Origin: Pseudomonas sp. EpS/L25
Lineage (GTDB): Bacteria > Pseudomonadota > Gammaproteobacteria > Pseudomonadales > Pseudomonadaceae
Direction: 5' to 3'
NCBI RefSeq assembly: GCF_001512295.1
Contig: NZ_LNUP01000018.1
Span: 208,191-272,190, forward strand
Length of the DNA: 64,000 bases
The notes under the pieces were generated by a model. The model was not told the DNA's origin, did not search any database, and worked only from the letters and a program-made list of their open reading frames with translations. Below, in pieces: positions 18,099-27,626 of this stretch; positions within the stretch are counted from its first letter, which is position 1; each line of letters opens with the position of its first letter. The position numbers were made by a program, and so were the translations under genes.

Positions 18099-18220
18099 GG
18101 GCGATTTCTGGGGTGACGGGAAAAAGGTCGCGTATTTTCGCATGGACGGGCCTGCTGGCAACAGCGACCGCTCAGCGACGGCTAACTCATTCTTCTGCTT
18201 AAAATTTTTTCAGAAATTTG

Positions 18221-18247
18221 TTGACGGGCAGGCGGGAGCTTTATAAC
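18221..18247 (+). promoter_or_regulatory. tRNA operon promoter candidate
   Basis: TTGACG (18221-18226) and TATAAC (18242-18247) are 15 bp apart, followed by a GC-rich discriminator (GCGCCCCGC). This is typical of stringently controlled stable-RNA promoters. An A/T-rich stretch just upstream (18199-18220) resembles an UP element. Confidence 0.6.
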
Positions 18248-18346
18248 ATGCGCCCCGCTTGCCGAGCACAGCCCAAGTCACTGACGAAGGGCAAAGCCAG
18301 AGGCTTCACACCAAAAGAAGTCTCGGCGAGGGCAGCTGCCGAACAG

Positions 18347-18423
18347 GCGCCCGTAGCTCAGCTGGATAGAGCATCCGCCTTCTAAGCGGATGGTCGCAGG
18401 TTCGAGTCCTGCCGGGCGCGCCA
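18347..18423 (+). tRNA. tRNA-Arg (TCT)
   Basis: A 77-nt cloverleaf with CCA encoded. The acceptor stem GCGCCCG pairs with CGGGCGC, the anticodon stem is TCCGC/GCGGA with loop CTTCTAA, and the anticodon TCT is at 18381-18383. The T-loop is TTCGAGT. First of three co-transcribed tRNAs. Confidence 0.97.
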
Positions 18424-18458
18424 TTGGCGGTTCGGCGACGGCAAGCAAAAGCGATATG

Positions 18459-18534
18459 GTGGGCGTAGCTCAGTTGGTAGAGCACAGGATTGTGGCTCCT
18501 GGTGTCGTGGGTTCGATTCCCATCGTCCACCCCA
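18459..18534 (+). tRNA. tRNA-His (GTG)
   Basis: A 76-nt cloverleaf ending CCCA with anticodon GTG at 18492-18494 in loop TTGTGGC. The G at 18458 supplies the additional 5' G(-1) that His-tRNA synthetase requires. Anticodon stem CAGGA/TCCTG. Confidence 0.97.
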
Positions 18535-18541
18535 TATTCTG

Positions 18542-18570
18542 CGAACGCCAGACCCCGTGTCTGGCGTTCG
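18542..18570 (+). other. Processing or attenuating hairpin between tRNA-His and tRNA-Leu
   Basis: CGAACGCCAGAC (18542-18553) and GTCTGGCGTTCG (18559-18570) form a perfect 12-bp stem with loop CCCGT, followed by TCTTT. It may be an RNase processing signal or a partial terminator reducing tRNA-Leu transcription. Confidence 0.55.
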
Positions 18571-18584
18571 TCTTTAAGCGTCTC

Positions 18585-18669
18585 GCGGACGTGGTGGAAT
18601 TGGTAGACACACCAGATTTAGGTTCTGGCGCCGCAAGGTGTGAGAGTTCGAGTCTCTCCGTCCGCACCA
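18585..18669 (+). tRNA. tRNA-Leu (TAG)
   Basis: An 85-nt class II tRNA with long variable arm and CCA encoded. The anticodon TAG is at 18619-18621 in loop TTTAGGT, with stem CCAGA/TCTGG. The acceptor is GCGGACG pairing with CGTCCGC. Confidence 0.97.
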
Positions 18670-18690
18670 ATCAAAGATGCACGTCAGAAG

Positions 18691-18714
18691 AACCGGCCTC
18701 GCGCCGGTTTTTTT
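18691..18714 (+). terminator. Intrinsic terminator of the tRNA operon
   Basis: AACCGGC (18691-18697) and GCCGGTT (18703-18709) with loop CTCGC, followed by seven T in total. It ends the tRNA transcript. Confidence 0.85.
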
Positions 18715-18878
18715 GCGCCTGCGATTCGCCCGGCGCGGGCGCACAGGCCGACTCGAATCCCCTGGTTCGTTTTCGTCCCGCTCGAGAATCGCCCCAGGTG
18801 CCCGACAGGCAGCGGTCAGGTGAGGCTCAGGCTAGGCGTTTCGCCGATGCCAGCCGGCGCCAGCCTTGGCGTTGCTAG

Positions 18879-19017
18879 GCTCTGTACGAAAATGCCTGCG
18901 CTCGGTGATGCTTCGTTGAAAAAGGCACTCGGAATGCTCATTTACCGCTCGTAAACTCCGCTTCCTCGGCCTTTTTCGCCTCGCCTGACCTTCGCTCGGC
19001 GACTTTTCGTACAGAGC
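18879..19017. mobile_element. MITE, IS5-type ends (copy 1, short)
   Basis: A non-coding 139-bp element with perfect 14-bp terminal inverted repeats, GCTCTGTACGAAAA (18879-18892) and TTTTCGTACAGAGC (19004-19017). It is flanked by CTAG and CTAA, fitting the YTAR target of the IS5 group. It shares internal blocks (for example TGATGCTTCGTTGAAAA at 18906-18922) with the copy at 32399-32625, in opposite orientation. Apart from this element and the terminator, 18670-19017 holds no gene. Confidence 0.75.
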
Positions 19018-19218
19018 CTAATAAAGATGCTGGAGCAGCGGATTGAAGATGGCCCCGAGGTAGGTGAGTGACAGGCCGAGCAGCAGGGTATTGAGGGTTT
19101 TCTCCGATTGTACCTGCGCAGGGCGGTCCTGGCTGCGTGGCGAGACGTGGGATGTCGCTGAAGGTATCAGGCCCTGATCGTCGAACAGGGTGATCGAGCG
19201 GGTGAGCTGGGTGCGCAT
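19018..19218 (-). CDS. Small hypothetical protein with C-terminal hydrophobic segment
   Basis: A 66-residue protein starting at ATG 19216-19218 behind GGAGAA (MRTQLTRSITLFDDQGLIPS). The C-terminal third (LLLGLSLTYLGAIFNPLLQ) is hydrophobic and may be a single membrane helix. The stop TAG (19018-19020) lies in the target-site flank of the MITE, so the element sits directly against the end of the gene. Function unknown. Confidence 0.55.
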   Translation of the reverse strand: MRTQLTRSITLFDDQGLIPSATSHVSPRSQDRPAQVQSEKTLNTLLLGLSLTYLGAIFNPLLQHLY

Positions 19219-19389
19219 GGTTCGGTTCTCCAGGCGTCGACGCTTCTTGTTATTCGAATAGCCTAAGAGTAACGCCCGGGACAGGTATTGCAAGTAACCG
19301 AAGCGGCCTTCCGGTGCCTGGATGGGCCCCGCCTGTCCGGGGCGCCAAGTCAGCAGTGCGGCATGCCGACGGGGCGGCAGGCCAGTGAT

Positions 19390-19506
19390 TCAGCCCAGCA
19401 GGAAGAAGACGCCACTGATCATGCCGCTGCTGAGCAGGATCAGGCTCATCAGGGTGCCCCCGACTACGTGGGCGATGTCGTCACTGATTTCATAGTCCGA
19501 TTTCAT
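19390..19506 (-). CDS. Very small single-pass membrane protein (38 aa)
   Basis: ATG 19504-19506 is preceded by GGAG at normal spacing. The product MKSDYEISDDIAHVVGG continues TLMSLILLSSGMISGVFFLL-G. An acidic N-terminus followed by one hydrophobic helix is typical of small bacterial membrane proteins. Function unknown. Confidence 0.5.
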   Translation of the reverse strand: MKSDYEISDDIAHVVGGTLMSLILLSSGMISGVFFLLG

Positions 19507-19595
19507 GCCAGGCTCCAGGGAAGGGGACAGCCAAAAGCTAGCAGCCGTTGGTTACAGCGAAACGACGTGCAGGCACGAACCGGCTGGCGACCTTC

Positions 19596-19799
19596 TCAAC
19601 TAGTCGCCCAGCGCAACCAGAGCGCCTGCTCTTCGCTGAGCTGGCCGACCTCGCGCAGAGCCCTTTCCAGATCCTCGCGGACCCGGTGCTTCAATTCGAC
19701 GTTGAGATCTGCTTGGCCGGCTTCCGCGAGGCGGTCGGCGAGCGAGAGATCGGCCGCGAGCTGGCGTAGGCGTGGATCGGTGAAATCCTTCTGCTGCAT
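19596..19799 (-). CDS. Small hypothetical protein (67 aa), charged, helical
   Basis: The start at ATG 19797-19799 is set by a strong AGGAGGG. The protein MQQKDFTDPRLRQLAADLSL continues with many Glu, Arg and Leu and ends EEQALWLRWATS. It is predicted soluble and alpha-helical. No family is recognised by eye. Confidence 0.65.
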   Translation of the reverse strand: MQQKDFTDPRLRQLAADLSLADRLAEAGQADLNVELKHRVREDLERALREVGQLSEEQALWLRWATS

Positions 19800-19960
19800 G
19801 AGTCCCTCCTGTCCCCTTGACCCCCGAGTGTGGCACGCAGTATCCAGGCTGAATATGGGCGGAAAAAATATTGTATGACTTCTTTGGAAGAAACTTTCGG
19901 CCGCTCGTGGTCTCAATCGATTCGGATGTCGGCAACTGGAATTAAGCAGTAGGGAAGAAG

Positions 19961-20344
19961 ATGACCATGAGTGGGAGTTCGACGCGCAAGCTGTTGCTGT
20001 TGAGTCTGGGGTTCGGCGTGCTGGTCGTGGCGGCGGTGCTGACCACGCATCGTAGCGATTCCACCAGTAGCGAACCTGCGGTGGTGGCCACTACCGCACC
20101 GCCGCTGGCAGCCCATGCCCCGACCACGGGAACCCACCCGGTCTCCGAAGAGCACAAGCAGGAGCTGTCGACCTTTCTCGCCCAGACGAGCCTGACGCCC
20201 TGCAGTGCGCCGCTGCCGAACAGCGTGACCGAGCCAGCCTGCCGGGAGGCGGTGGAGGCCCATGCCCGTCGCGCGGGGTATGGTCAGGACGAGATCGACG
20301 CCTATCTCGATGCCCATCGCGCCCCTGGTGGTGGTCATCCTTAG
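19961..20344 (+). CDS. Hypothetical membrane-anchored/secreted protein
   Basis: A 127-residue protein with an N-terminal hydrophobic helix (KLLLLSLGFGVLVVAAVLTT) acting as signal anchor. A Ser/Thr/Ala/Pro-rich spacer and a small C-terminal domain with two cysteines (LTPCSAPLP, EPACREAVEAH) follow, possibly disulphide-bonded in the periplasm. GGGAAGAAG precedes the ATG. Function unknown. Confidence 0.6.
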   Translation: MTMSGSSTRKLLLLSLGFGVLVVAAVLTTHRSDSTSSEPAVVATTAPPLAAHAPTTGTHPVSEEHKQELSTFLAQTSLTPCSAPLPNSVTEPACREAVEAHARRAGYGQDEIDAYLDAHRAPGGGHP

Positions 20345-20556
20345 GTGTGACGCCCTTGCATGATGCGTCCCGGACCTGGGCCGACCTTCGGACCTTACCC
20401 GGTGCCGGTTGACGGCGGCATCGGAGAGTAGCAGCTCGTCGCGCCGCTGCCTGGCGAATGGTTATAAGTAAAGATTTTTTTAATATATGCCGACATAAGC
20501 CTAATGTTTATGCTGTGCGGCCTCTGAATGAGCCGACAACGGCAATTGGGACGGTA

Positions 20557-21342
20557 ATGGAAGTAGGTGCAATAGGCTTCGTCATCGCGGGGCTGGTAGT
20601 GGGATTCATCGTTGGCCTGACGGGTGTGGGCGGCGGCTCCCTGATGACGCCCATCCTGCTCTGGTTCGGCATCAATCCAGCGGCGGCGGTGGGCACCGAT
20701 CTGCTGTATGCGGCCATCACCAAGGCGGGTGGCGTCTGGGTCCACCAGCGCAATCGCAACATCGACTGGTCGGTGACCGGTTGGCTGGCCGCGGGCAGCG
20801 TACCGGCCGCGGCCCTGACGCTGGTCGCGCTCGCGCTGCTGCCAGGCGACCAGCACGCCACCAATGCGCTCATCAAGCATGCCCTGGGCGTCGTGCTGTT
20901 GCTGACGGCCAGCGCCATACTCTTCAGGAAGCAGATCTTCGCCTTCGCCAGCCGCCACGCTGGCGACCGCTTCCATCTGAGCGCCGGGCGCCTGAATGGG
21001 CTGACGGTACTCACCGGGGCAGTGCTGGGCTTCATGGTCACCCTGACATCCATCGGTGCCGGTGCCCTGGGGACGGTGGCGCTGTTCATGCTCTATCCCT
21101 TGATGGCTACCCGGCGCCTGGTAGGGACCGAGATCGCCCATGCGGTACCTCTGACGTTGGTAGCCGGACTGGGCCATGCCGGCCTGGGTAACCTGGACTG
21201 GCAGGTGCTGGGCTTCCTGCTGCTAGGCTCGTTGCCGGGCATCTTCTTGGGCAGCCATCTTTCCGGGCGGGTGCCGGACACGGTACTCAGGCCCTGCCTG
21301 GCCGTTATGCTGATGGTTATCGGCGCCAAGCTGGTGGTCTGA
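20557..21342 (+). CDS. TauE/SafE-family membrane permease (sulfite/organosulfonate exporter type)
   Basis: A 261-residue protein with about eight hydrophobic segments and the family signature GFIVGLTGVGGGSLMTPILL near the N-terminus. A second half-repeat signature lies around GAVLGFMVTLTSIGAGALGT. ATG 20557 (MEVGAIGFVIAGL) is preferred because it directly precedes the first helix. An upstream ATG at 20458 would add 33 residues from an unusually A/T-rich stretch (20460-20550) that looks more like promoter DNA. The family moves sulfite, sulfoacetate or other small anions; the substrate here is unknown. Confidence 0.8.
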   Translation: MEVGAIGFVIAGLVVGFIVGLTGVGGGSLMTPILLWFGINPAAAVGTDLLYAAITKAGGVWVHQRNRNIDWSVTGWLAAGSVPAAALTLVALALLPGDQHATNALIKHALGVVLLLTASAILFRKQIFAFASRHAGDRFHLSAGRLNGLTVLTGAVLGFMVTLTSIGAGALGTVALFMLYPLMATRRLVGTEIAHAVPLTLVAGLGHAGLGNLDWQVLGFLLLGSLPGIFLGSHLSGRVPDTVLRPCLAVMLMVIGAKLVV

Positions 21343-21372
21343 AACGCCGCCTCGCGCGTGGCGACCATTCGT

Positions 21373-21392
21373 CGGCCGACTGCTGTCGGCCG
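21373..21392 (+). terminator. Stem-loop downstream of the TauE-like gene
   Basis: CGGCCGAC (21373-21380), loop TGCT, GTCGGCCG (21385-21392). The stem is perfect but the following TTGAAAAAT is a poor U-tract, so termination may be factor-assisted. Confidence 0.4.
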
Positions 21393-21485
21393 TTGAAAAA
21401 TAACGCTTCGATGATGGCTGTTTGCTCAATTTGTTATCGCAATTGCCGATAGCCTGGGGCACAAGAACCTTTCCCGGAGCTACCC

Positions 21486-23963
21486 ATGATCCCCACCGCT
21501 GCTGAGCCCGCTGCCGTCGATGTAGCTTCCGTCTACCAGAGTCTGCGCCAGGCGCTGGACAAGTCCCTGGCCATCATCGAGTTCGATCTCGAAGGCACCG
21601 TACTGGCGGCCAACGACAACTTCCTGCAGACCTTTGGCTACACCCTGGACGAGGTACGCGGACGCCATCATCGGCTGTTCTGTCCGCCAGAGGTGCTGGA
21701 AAGCGTCGATTACCAGAGCTTCTGGGAGACGCTGGGACGGGGCGAATTCCACAGTGGCGTCTACCGCCGGCAGCGCAAGGAGGGTGGCACCGTCTGGATC
21801 CGCGCGACCTACAAACCGCTGCTCGACGCGGCGGGGCGGCCGGTGCGCATCATCAAGTTCGCCACCGACATCACCGAGAGTCGCCTGCAGGCGGTGGAGT
21901 ACGAGGGCAAGATCGCCGCCATCCATAGATCCCAGGCGGTGATCGAATTCGACCTGCAGGGCAACGTGCTCTGGGCCAACGACAATTTCCTCGGGATGAC
22001 CGGCTACGCACTGGAAGAGCTGCGCGGCCGCCATCACAGCCTCATGTGCCCGGCCGACTACGCGCGGTCGGCGGATTACGCCTTGCTGTGGAATCGGTTG
22101 GGGCAGGGGATCTTCGATTCCGGGGTCTACAAGCGCATCCGCCGTGACGGTCGGCCGATCTGGATCCAGGCGACCTACAATCCCATCCTGGATGCCGAGG
22201 GCCGAGCCTACAAGGTGGTCAAGTTCGCCACCGACGTGACGGCTGCGCAACTGCAGGCGGCCGAGTTCCAGGGCAAGATGGCGGCCATCGACCGCGCCCA
22301 GGCGGTGATCGAGTTCGATCTGCACGGCAACATCCTCGACGCCAATGAGAACTTCCTGTCCGCGCTCGGCTACAGCCTGGAGGAGGTGCGGGGCAAGCAT
22401 CATCGGATCTTCTGCGAGCCGGACTTTGCACGCTCGCCGGGCTATCGGCTGTTCTGGGAAAAGCTCGGGCGTGGCGATTTCGATACCGGGTTGTACAAGA
22501 GACGCGCCAGCGATGGCCGCCAGATCTGGATCCAGGCCACCTACAACCCCATCCTCGATGCCGAAGGGCATCCGTACAAGGTGGTGAAGTTCGCCAGCGA
22601 CGTGACCGAGAGCCAACTGCGCAACAGCGACTACGAGGGCAAGGTCGCGGCCATCGACAGGTCCCAGGCGATCGCCGAGTTTTCCCTCGAGGGCACGGTG
22701 CTCACTGCCAACCGCAATTTCCTCCTGGCCCTGGGCTACCAGGCCGACGAGGTGGTGGGCAAGCATCACCGGATCTTCTGCCCGGACGACTATGCCCGCT
22801 CGGCCGAGTACCGACTGTTCTGGGACAAGCTGGCGCGGGGTGAATTCGACGCCGGGGTGTACAAGAGGCGCAACAGCCGTGGCGAGGAGATCTGGATCCA
22901 GGCCACCTACAATCCGATCTTCGACGCCGACGGCAAACCGTGCAAGGTGGTGAAGTTCGCGGTGGACATCACCGAAAGCCAGATTCGCAACAGCGACTAC
23001 GCCGGCAAGGTGGCGGCTATCGACCGGGGCCAGGCGATGATCGAGTTCGACCTCACCGGCAAGATCCTCGATGCCAATCGCAACTTCCTGGCGACCCTTG
23101 GCTATCGCCTGGAGGAAATCCGCCATCAGCATCACCGCATCTTCTGCGAGGACGAATACGTCACCTCGGGCGAGTACCGCGAGTTCTGGGCGCGGTTGGC
23201 GCAGGGCGAGGTGTTCGGCGGCCGCTTCATGCGGCTGAGCAAGTTCGGCCAGCGGATCTGGATCCAGGCCACCTACAACCCGATCTTCGATGCCGAGGGC
23301 CAGGTGCACAAGGTGGTGAAGTTCGCCACCGACATTACCCGCCAGGTGGAAATGGAGCAGCACGTGCGGCAGAAGATCGAGCAGATGAATCTGTCGCTGC
23401 ACGCCTTGACCCGTTCGATCAACCAGATCGCCGAGACCACCGACGAAGCCAATCGCATCGCGCGCCGTACCCTGGAGGAGGCGGAACGCGGTTCACTGAC
23501 GCTGAACCGGTCGCTCGATGCCATGGAGACCATAGGCACTACCGCGGGTGGCATCCAGGACATCGTCCAGGTGATCAGCGACATCGCCAACCAGACCAAC
23601 ATGCTGGCCTTCAACGCCGCCATCGAGGCCGCGCGGGCCGGGGAGCATGGCCTGGGCTTCTCGGTGGTGGCCGACGAGGTGCGCAAGCTGGCGGAGAAGT
23701 CGTCCCAGGCGACCAAGGAGATCAACAAGCTGATCCTGGAGTCGGTGAAGAGCATCGCCCAGGGCAGCGAGATCTCGCGCAGTGTCGGGGAAGCCTTCGG
23801 CCTGATCGCCGAAGGCATGGGCAAGACCCAGCAGTCCATCGAGGCGATCAATGGCTCAACGGCACTGCAGCTCGACGATGCGGCCCGGGTCAATCAACTG
23901 ATCCAGGAGCTGGATGCGGCGACCAACGCGGCGAGCCCGACGCTGCCGGGAGGGCGTTCGTGA
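21486..23963 (+). CDS. Soluble methyl-accepting chemotaxis protein with five tandem PAS domains
   Basis: This 825-residue protein has no membrane segment. Five near-identical PAS domains repeat with a 122-residue period (about 22-133, 144-253, 266-375, 388-497, 510-619). Each carries (A/I)EFDL, a (K/R)HH(R/S) element and W(I)QATYNPI(L/F)DAEG. A MCP signalling hairpin follows (about 625-800) with tip [19 protein letters not shown] and [20 protein letters not shown]. The PAS type is that of BdlA, the P. aeruginosa biofilm-dispersal MCP, which has only two. The start is supported by GGAG before ATG 21486. Its TGA overlaps the GTG of the CheW-like gene. PAS ligands (flavin, haem or none) cannot be deduced. 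Confidence 0.9.
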   Translation: MIPTAAEPAAVDVASVYQSLRQALDKSLAIIEFDLEGTVLAANDNFLQTFGYTLDEVRGRHHRLFCPPEVLESVDYQSFWETLGRGEFHSGVYRRQRKEGGTVWIRATYKPLLDAAGRPVRIIKFATDITESRLQAVEYEGKIAAIHRSQAVIEFDLQGNVLWANDNFLGMTGYALEELRGRHHSLMCPADYARSADYALLWNRLGQGIFDSGVYKRIRRDGRPIWIQATYNPILDAEGRAYKVVKFATDVTAAQLQAAEFQGKMAAIDRAQAVIEFDLHGNILDANENFLSALGYSLEEVRGKHHRIFCEPDFARSPGYRLFWEKLGRGDFDTGLYKRRASDGRQIWIQATYNPILDAEGHPYKVVKFASDVTESQLRNSDYEGKVAAIDRSQAIAEFSLEGTVLTANRNFLLALGYQADEVVGKHHRIFCPDDYARSAEYRLFWDKLARGEFDAGVYKRRNSRGEEIWIQATYNPIFDADGKPCKVVKFAVDITESQIRNSDYAGKVAAIDRGQAMIEFDLTGKILDANRNFLATLGYRLEEIRHQHHRIFCEDEYVTSGEYREFWARLAQGEVFGGRFMRLSKFGQRIWIQATYNPIFDAEGQVHKVVKFATDITRQVEMEQHVRQKIEQMNLSLHALTRSINQIAETTDEANRIARRTLEEAERGSLTLNRSLDAMETIGTTAGGIQDIVQVISDIANQTNMLAFNAAIEAARAGEHGLGFSVVADEVRKLAEKSSQATKEINKLILESVKSIAQGSEISRSVGEAFGLIAEGMGKTQQSIEAINGSTALQLDDAARVNQLIQELDAATNAASPTLPGGRS

Positions 23964-25435
23964 GTCTGGCGCAGGGCGTGGTCCGGATCGGTGACCTGGA
24001 GGTCGCCGTGCCCGCTCTGGCACTGGAGCGCGTGGTGTCCTGGCCGGAGCGCCTGACCGCCCATCCCAGTCCTGCGCCCTGGTCGCTCGGCCTGTTCGAA
24101 TTGAGCGGTCGGCCGCTGCCACTGGTGGATGGCCATGGGCTGTTGGGATTGCCGCCGCCGGATACGCCGCGCCGGGTCGCGGTGATCCGCCACGGCGGTG
24201 GTCGCTTCGGCCTGAGCGTCGATGGGGTGGTGGACGTGCTGCGACTGGCGGACGAACTGATCGATCGCCTGCAGGGCCCGGCTGGCCGATTGCTGGGGCG
24301 AATCCACCTCGATCCGGATAGCGGACGGCTGGTGCATCTGCTCGACCTGGATGCCCTGGTGGCGCTGCCGGATTTCGAGCTCAGTAGCGATTCGCTGCGG
24401 GACCGGCGGGAACTGGCCGGGGCTGGCAGTGGCCAGGAGCGGCTCTATCTGCTGTTCGAGTGCGATGGCCGCCGCCTGTGCCTGGATGCGGCGGTGGTGC
24501 AGGAGCTGGTGGACCGGCCGCAGTTGAGCGCCAGCGACTTCGCCAGCGACTGCTGCCGCCAGGAGGTCGAGCTACGCGGACAGCGATTGCCGGTGCTGGA
24601 GTTGTGCGAGCTGTTGGGGCTGGCCCGCTCGGCGCCGACGCAGCGCCAGCAGTTGCTGGTGCTGGTGGCCGGCGAGCAGGGGGAGTATCGCGTGGCCTTC
24701 GGTTTCGACCGGCTGCTCGGCATGTGGCGGCGTGATCCGGCGCACTGCGCGCCGCTGCTCGGCTTCGGTCTGCAGCAGCCGGACTTGTTGCGGGGGATCT
24801 TCACCGATCCCCAGGGCGAGGCGGCGGTGGTGATCGATCACCTGGCGCTCGGGCGCCTGGAGGCGACGCTGGCCTATGCGCGTATCTATCGAACCGACCG
24901 TAATCTGCTGGTCGAGCAGCGTAGCCAGGCGCGTCGCCAGCCCTGCCTGACCTTCCTGGCCGGGTTGGCGTTCGCCGTGCCCCTGGATCAGGTGGCCGAG
25001 GTGTTACCGCTACCCGGACATTACCTGCGCCTGGGGCAGCCCGATACCCGGCTGCTGGGCATGATGGAGGTGCGCGGCCAGCAGATCACCCTGATCTGCC
25101 TGCGCACCCTGGCGGGCGAGCGGGCCGTCGCGACCGGGAGCGGCGACCAGGTGATCGTGGTCGAGGGCCAGCATCTCCGGCTGGGCTTCGTCGTCGAGCG
25201 GGTGGAAGCCATCGATACCTTCACCGGCCTGCGCGAGGACGCGCTGGCGCGCAGCTGGCAAGCGGCCCTCGAAGGAGGCGTGCCACCGGCGCTGCGTGCG
25301 CAGAGTTGGGTCGGTGTCGGCGCGCCGGGCAGCAGCCGCCAGGCGACCCTGATCGACCTGTCCAGCCTGGCGCGGCGTCTCGAAGCGGGGACGCGGCAGC
25401 CCGTGCCGCGTCCAGCGACCGCCACCTGTGCCTGA
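23960..25435 (+). CDS. Multi-domain CheW-like coupling protein (three CheW domains)
   Basis: A 491-residue protein read from a GTG (23960-23962) that overlaps the preceding MCP stop by four bases, with GGAGGG just upstream; the longer frame from 22940 lies antisense-free inside the MCP and is spurious. Three CheW-type beta-barrel regions are visible: about 5-135 ([20 protein letters not shown]), 150-300 ([20 protein letters not shown]) and 335-480 ([20 protein letters not shown]). Single CheW proteins link receptors to CheA. A triple version could bridge several receptors or titrate kinase. No cheA lies in the window. Confidence 0.8.
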   Translation: MSLAQGVVRIGDLEVAVPALALERVVSWPERLTAHPSPAPWSLGLFELSGRPLPLVDGHGLLGLPPPDTPRRVAVIRHGGGRFGLSVDGVVDVLRLADELIDRLQGPAGRLLGRIHLDPDSGRLVHLLDLDALVALPDFELSSDSLRDRRELAGAGSGQERLYLLFECDGRRLCLDAAVVQELVDRPQLSASDFASDCCRQEVELRGQRLPVLELCELLGLARSAPTQRQQLLVLVAGEQGEYRVAFGFDRLLGMWRRDPAHCAPLLGFGLQQPDLLRGIFTDPQGEAAVVIDHLALGRLEATLAYARIYRTDRNLLVEQRSQARRQPCLTFLAGLAFAVPLDQVAEVLPLPGHYLRLGQPDTRLLGMMEVRGQQITLICLRTLAGERAVATGSGDQVIVVEGQHLRLGFVVERVEAIDTFTGLREDALARSWQAALEGGVPPALRAQSWVGVGAPGSSRQATLIDLSSLARRLEAGTRQPVPRPATATCA

Positions 25436-25679
25436 CCGCTGGTCGTTTCGCTGAACGGTAGTCCGAGACGATTATCCTGACCGTCGCACGGCTACCGGCT
25501 GCTTCCAACCAAGGCGATGGGTGCAGGCTAGAGCCGCCGCGGTTTCGCGGCGGGGCGCGGGTGGCCAGCGCCGCCGGGCGTCGCGCGTGGGGCGAGGTCG
25601 GACAACTCGTCCGGCGGGGCGTCAAGAAATGTCCTGGCGCGTCGAACCAGAGAAAGACACAACTTTCCTGGGTGATCCC

Positions 25680-26993
25680 ATGTTCAACTCGTCGCTCAAA
25701 CGTCGTATTGCCGAACTCGAAGCCGAACTGGCGGACCATCGCCAGCTGCGCACGGCGTTCTGTAACGATGCTCTCTGCCTACTGCTGGACGCCCAGGGCC
25801 GGATCGAGGATTTCAACGAGAACTTTAGCCTCTGCCTGGGCTATGCCCCCGGCAGCCTGAGCGGTCGCCAGCTGGACGACATCATCCCCGACTACGTGAA
25901 GCGGCTGGTCTGCTACCGGGAGTTGAAGCAGAGCTTCAGCGAGGGCCGCCAGGCCAGCGGCATCTACCGCTTGCTGCGCGGAACGGGCGGTGTGGTGTGG
26001 CTCTATGCGATCTGGACGCCGGTGCGCGATGCCCAGGGGCGAGTCAAGCAGATCCGCTGCTATGCCTACGACCGGACCGCACAGGTGGAAACCTCCACCG
26101 AGCACTCCGGCATCATCAATGCGCTGCTGCGCTCCACCGCGGTGATCGAATTCGACCTGTCCGGCGAGGTGCTCACCGCCAACGAGCGCTTCCTGCAGGG
26201 TATGGGTTATTCGCTGGCGCAGATCGTCGGCAAGCACCATCGGATGTTCTGCAGTCGCGAAGAAGCCGACTCGGCCGAGTACCGGGCTTTCTGGGAACGG
26301 CTCAACCGGGGTGACTACGTGGCCGGTCGCTTCAAGCGCATCGACAGCCACGGCCGTACGGTCTGGTTGGAGGCTTCCTATAACCCGGTACTCGATACCC
26401 GTGGCGAGCTCTACAAGGTGATCAAGTTCGCTACCGTCATCACCGAGCAGGTGGAGCAGGAGCTGGCGGTGGCCGAGGCGGCGCGGGTCGCCTTCGACAT
26501 CTCCCAGACCACCGATGAAAGCGCGCGCCAGGGCGCCGCCGTGGTGCAGGACACCGTCGCGGTGATGACGCGCATCGCCGATGAGATCCAGGTCGCCGCC
26601 AATGGCATCGAGGACCTCGGCAAGCAATCGCTGGTGATCAGTGCCATCGTCAAGACCATCAGCGGCATCGCCGAGCAGACCAACCTGCTGGCGCTCAACG
26701 CGGCCATCGAGGCGGCGCGGGCGGGCGAGCAGGGTCGCGGTTTCGCCGTGGTGGCGGACGAGGTACGGCAACTGGCCGGCCGCACCAGCAAGGCCACCGA
26801 GGAGATCGTTGGCGTGGTGCAGCAGAACCAGCAACTGGCGCAGACGGCGGTAGCCAACATGGCGGCCAGCCGGCAGCAGGCGGAACAGGGGCTGCAGCTG
26901 GCAGGGAATGCCGGCGTACGCATCACCGAGATCCAGGACGGCGCCCGCCAGGTGGTGGGTGCGGTCAGTCAGTTCGCCCGGCGGCTGAGCTGA
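25680..26993 (+). CDS. PAS-domain methyl-accepting chemotaxis protein, BdlA-like
   Basis: A 437-residue soluble MCP starting at ATG 25680 ([20 protein letters not shown], a short coiled coil). Two PAS domains follow (about 20-140 and 145-260; the second has KHHRMFC and [13 protein letters not shown]) and a signalling domain has the canonical tip [40 protein letters not shown]. Length and order match BdlA of P. aeruginosa, which is about 417 residues. No strong Shine-Dalgarno is visible; the frame is open further upstream, but those residues are arginine-rich and non-conserved. Its end overlaps the convergent phosphatase gene by 29 bp. Confidence 0.87.
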   Translation: MFNSSLKRRIAELEAELADHRQLRTAFCNDALCLLLDAQGRIEDFNENFSLCLGYAPGSLSGRQLDDIIPDYVKRLVCYRELKQSFSEGRQASGIYRLLRGTGGVVWLYAIWTPVRDAQGRVKQIRCYAYDRTAQVETSTEHSGIINALLRSTAVIEFDLSGEVLTANERFLQGMGYSLAQIVGKHHRMFCSREEADSAEYRAFWERLNRGDYVAGRFKRIDSHGRTVWLEASYNPVLDTRGELYKVIKFATVITEQVEQELAVAEAARVAFDISQTTDESARQGAAVVQDTVAVMTRIADEIQVAANGIEDLGKQSLVISAIVKTISGIAEQTNLLALNAAIEAARAGEQGRGFAVVADEVRQLAGRTSKATEEIVGVVQQNQQLAQTAVANMAASRQQAEQGLQLAGNAGVRITEIQDGARQVVGAVSQFARRLS

Positions 26994-27621
26994 GGCGGAC
27001 TTCCGGGTCCGCCGCTTCCTCCGCCCAGCCGGCGGCGCTGTACCAGCGATAGCCGCGCGCGTCGAGTTCGAGCCAGCGGCCCTGGTGGATGACCAGTTGG
27101 GTGGCCTCCCGGGGTACGGCCAGGCCGGTCGCCACCAGCAGGCTGCGGATCAGTCCGCCATGGGCCACCAGCAGGGTGGGGCCGGCAAGGCTGGCCAGTA
27201 GCGGGCGCAGGCGCTCGGTGACATCCGCGTAGCTTTCGCCGCCCGGTGCTCTGAAGCCGTAGGGCTCGCGGGCGCGTTCGGCATGTTCGCGGGGATAGCG
27301 TGCGGCGATGGTCGGCCCATCGAGGCCTTCCCATTCGCCGAAGGCCTTTTCCATCAGGCGATCGTCGGTGCCCAACGTGCGGGGCGTACCTGGCAGTTGC
27401 GCCAGGATCAGCGCCAGGGTCTCGCTCGCCCGCGCCAGCGGACTGCTCAGGCAGGCGAAGGTAGTCACGTCGAGGCGATCGCGCAGTGCGCAGCCCACGG
27501 CCTGGGCCTGGGCCCGGCCACGTGCGTTCAGCGGGATGTCCTGGCGTCCTTGCAGGCGCCCGCTGGCATTCCAGTCGGTTTCGCCGTGACGGATCACCAG
27601 CAGGGGGGAGGGTAGCGACAA
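26965..27621 (-). CDS. Histidine phosphatase (phosphoglycerate mutase-like) family protein
   Basis: A 218-residue protein with catalytic RHGETDWN near the N-terminus ([20 protein letters not shown]) and a second catalytic His in [11 protein letters not shown] Glu lies in the [10 protein letters not shown] segment. It belongs to the CobC/GpmB-like phosphatases; the substrate is unknown. No ATG precedes the RHG motif within frame. TTG 27619-27621 is proposed because it falls just after the upstream gene's stop, but a GTG directly before IRHG is also possible. Confidence 0.75.
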   Translation of the reverse strand: MSLPSPLLVIRHGETDWNASGRLQGRQDIPLNARGRAQAQAVGCALRDRLDVTTFACLSSPLARASETLALILAQLPGTPRTLGTDDRLMEKAFGEWEGLDGPTIAARYPREHAERAREPYGFRAPGGESYADVTERLRPLLASLAGPTLLVAHGGLIRSLLVATGLAVPREATQLVIHQGRWLELDARGYRWYSAAGWAEEAADPEVRLSSAAGRTD

Positions 27622-27626
27622 GGGTT

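Noticed and set aside
18640-18954. 104-residue frame after tRNA-Leu
   Set aside because: It runs from inside the tRNA through the terminator into the MITE and has no ribosome-binding site or family features.
21549-23340. 366-bp tandem repeats as a CRISPR-like or satellite array
   Set aside because: The repeats are in frame and encode PAS domains, with no short repeat-spacer structure.
21480-23402. 640-residue open frame on the minus strand
   Set aside because: Exact antisense shadow of the five-PAS MCP; its protein is a low-complexity His/Gly/Val series produced by reversed PAS codons.
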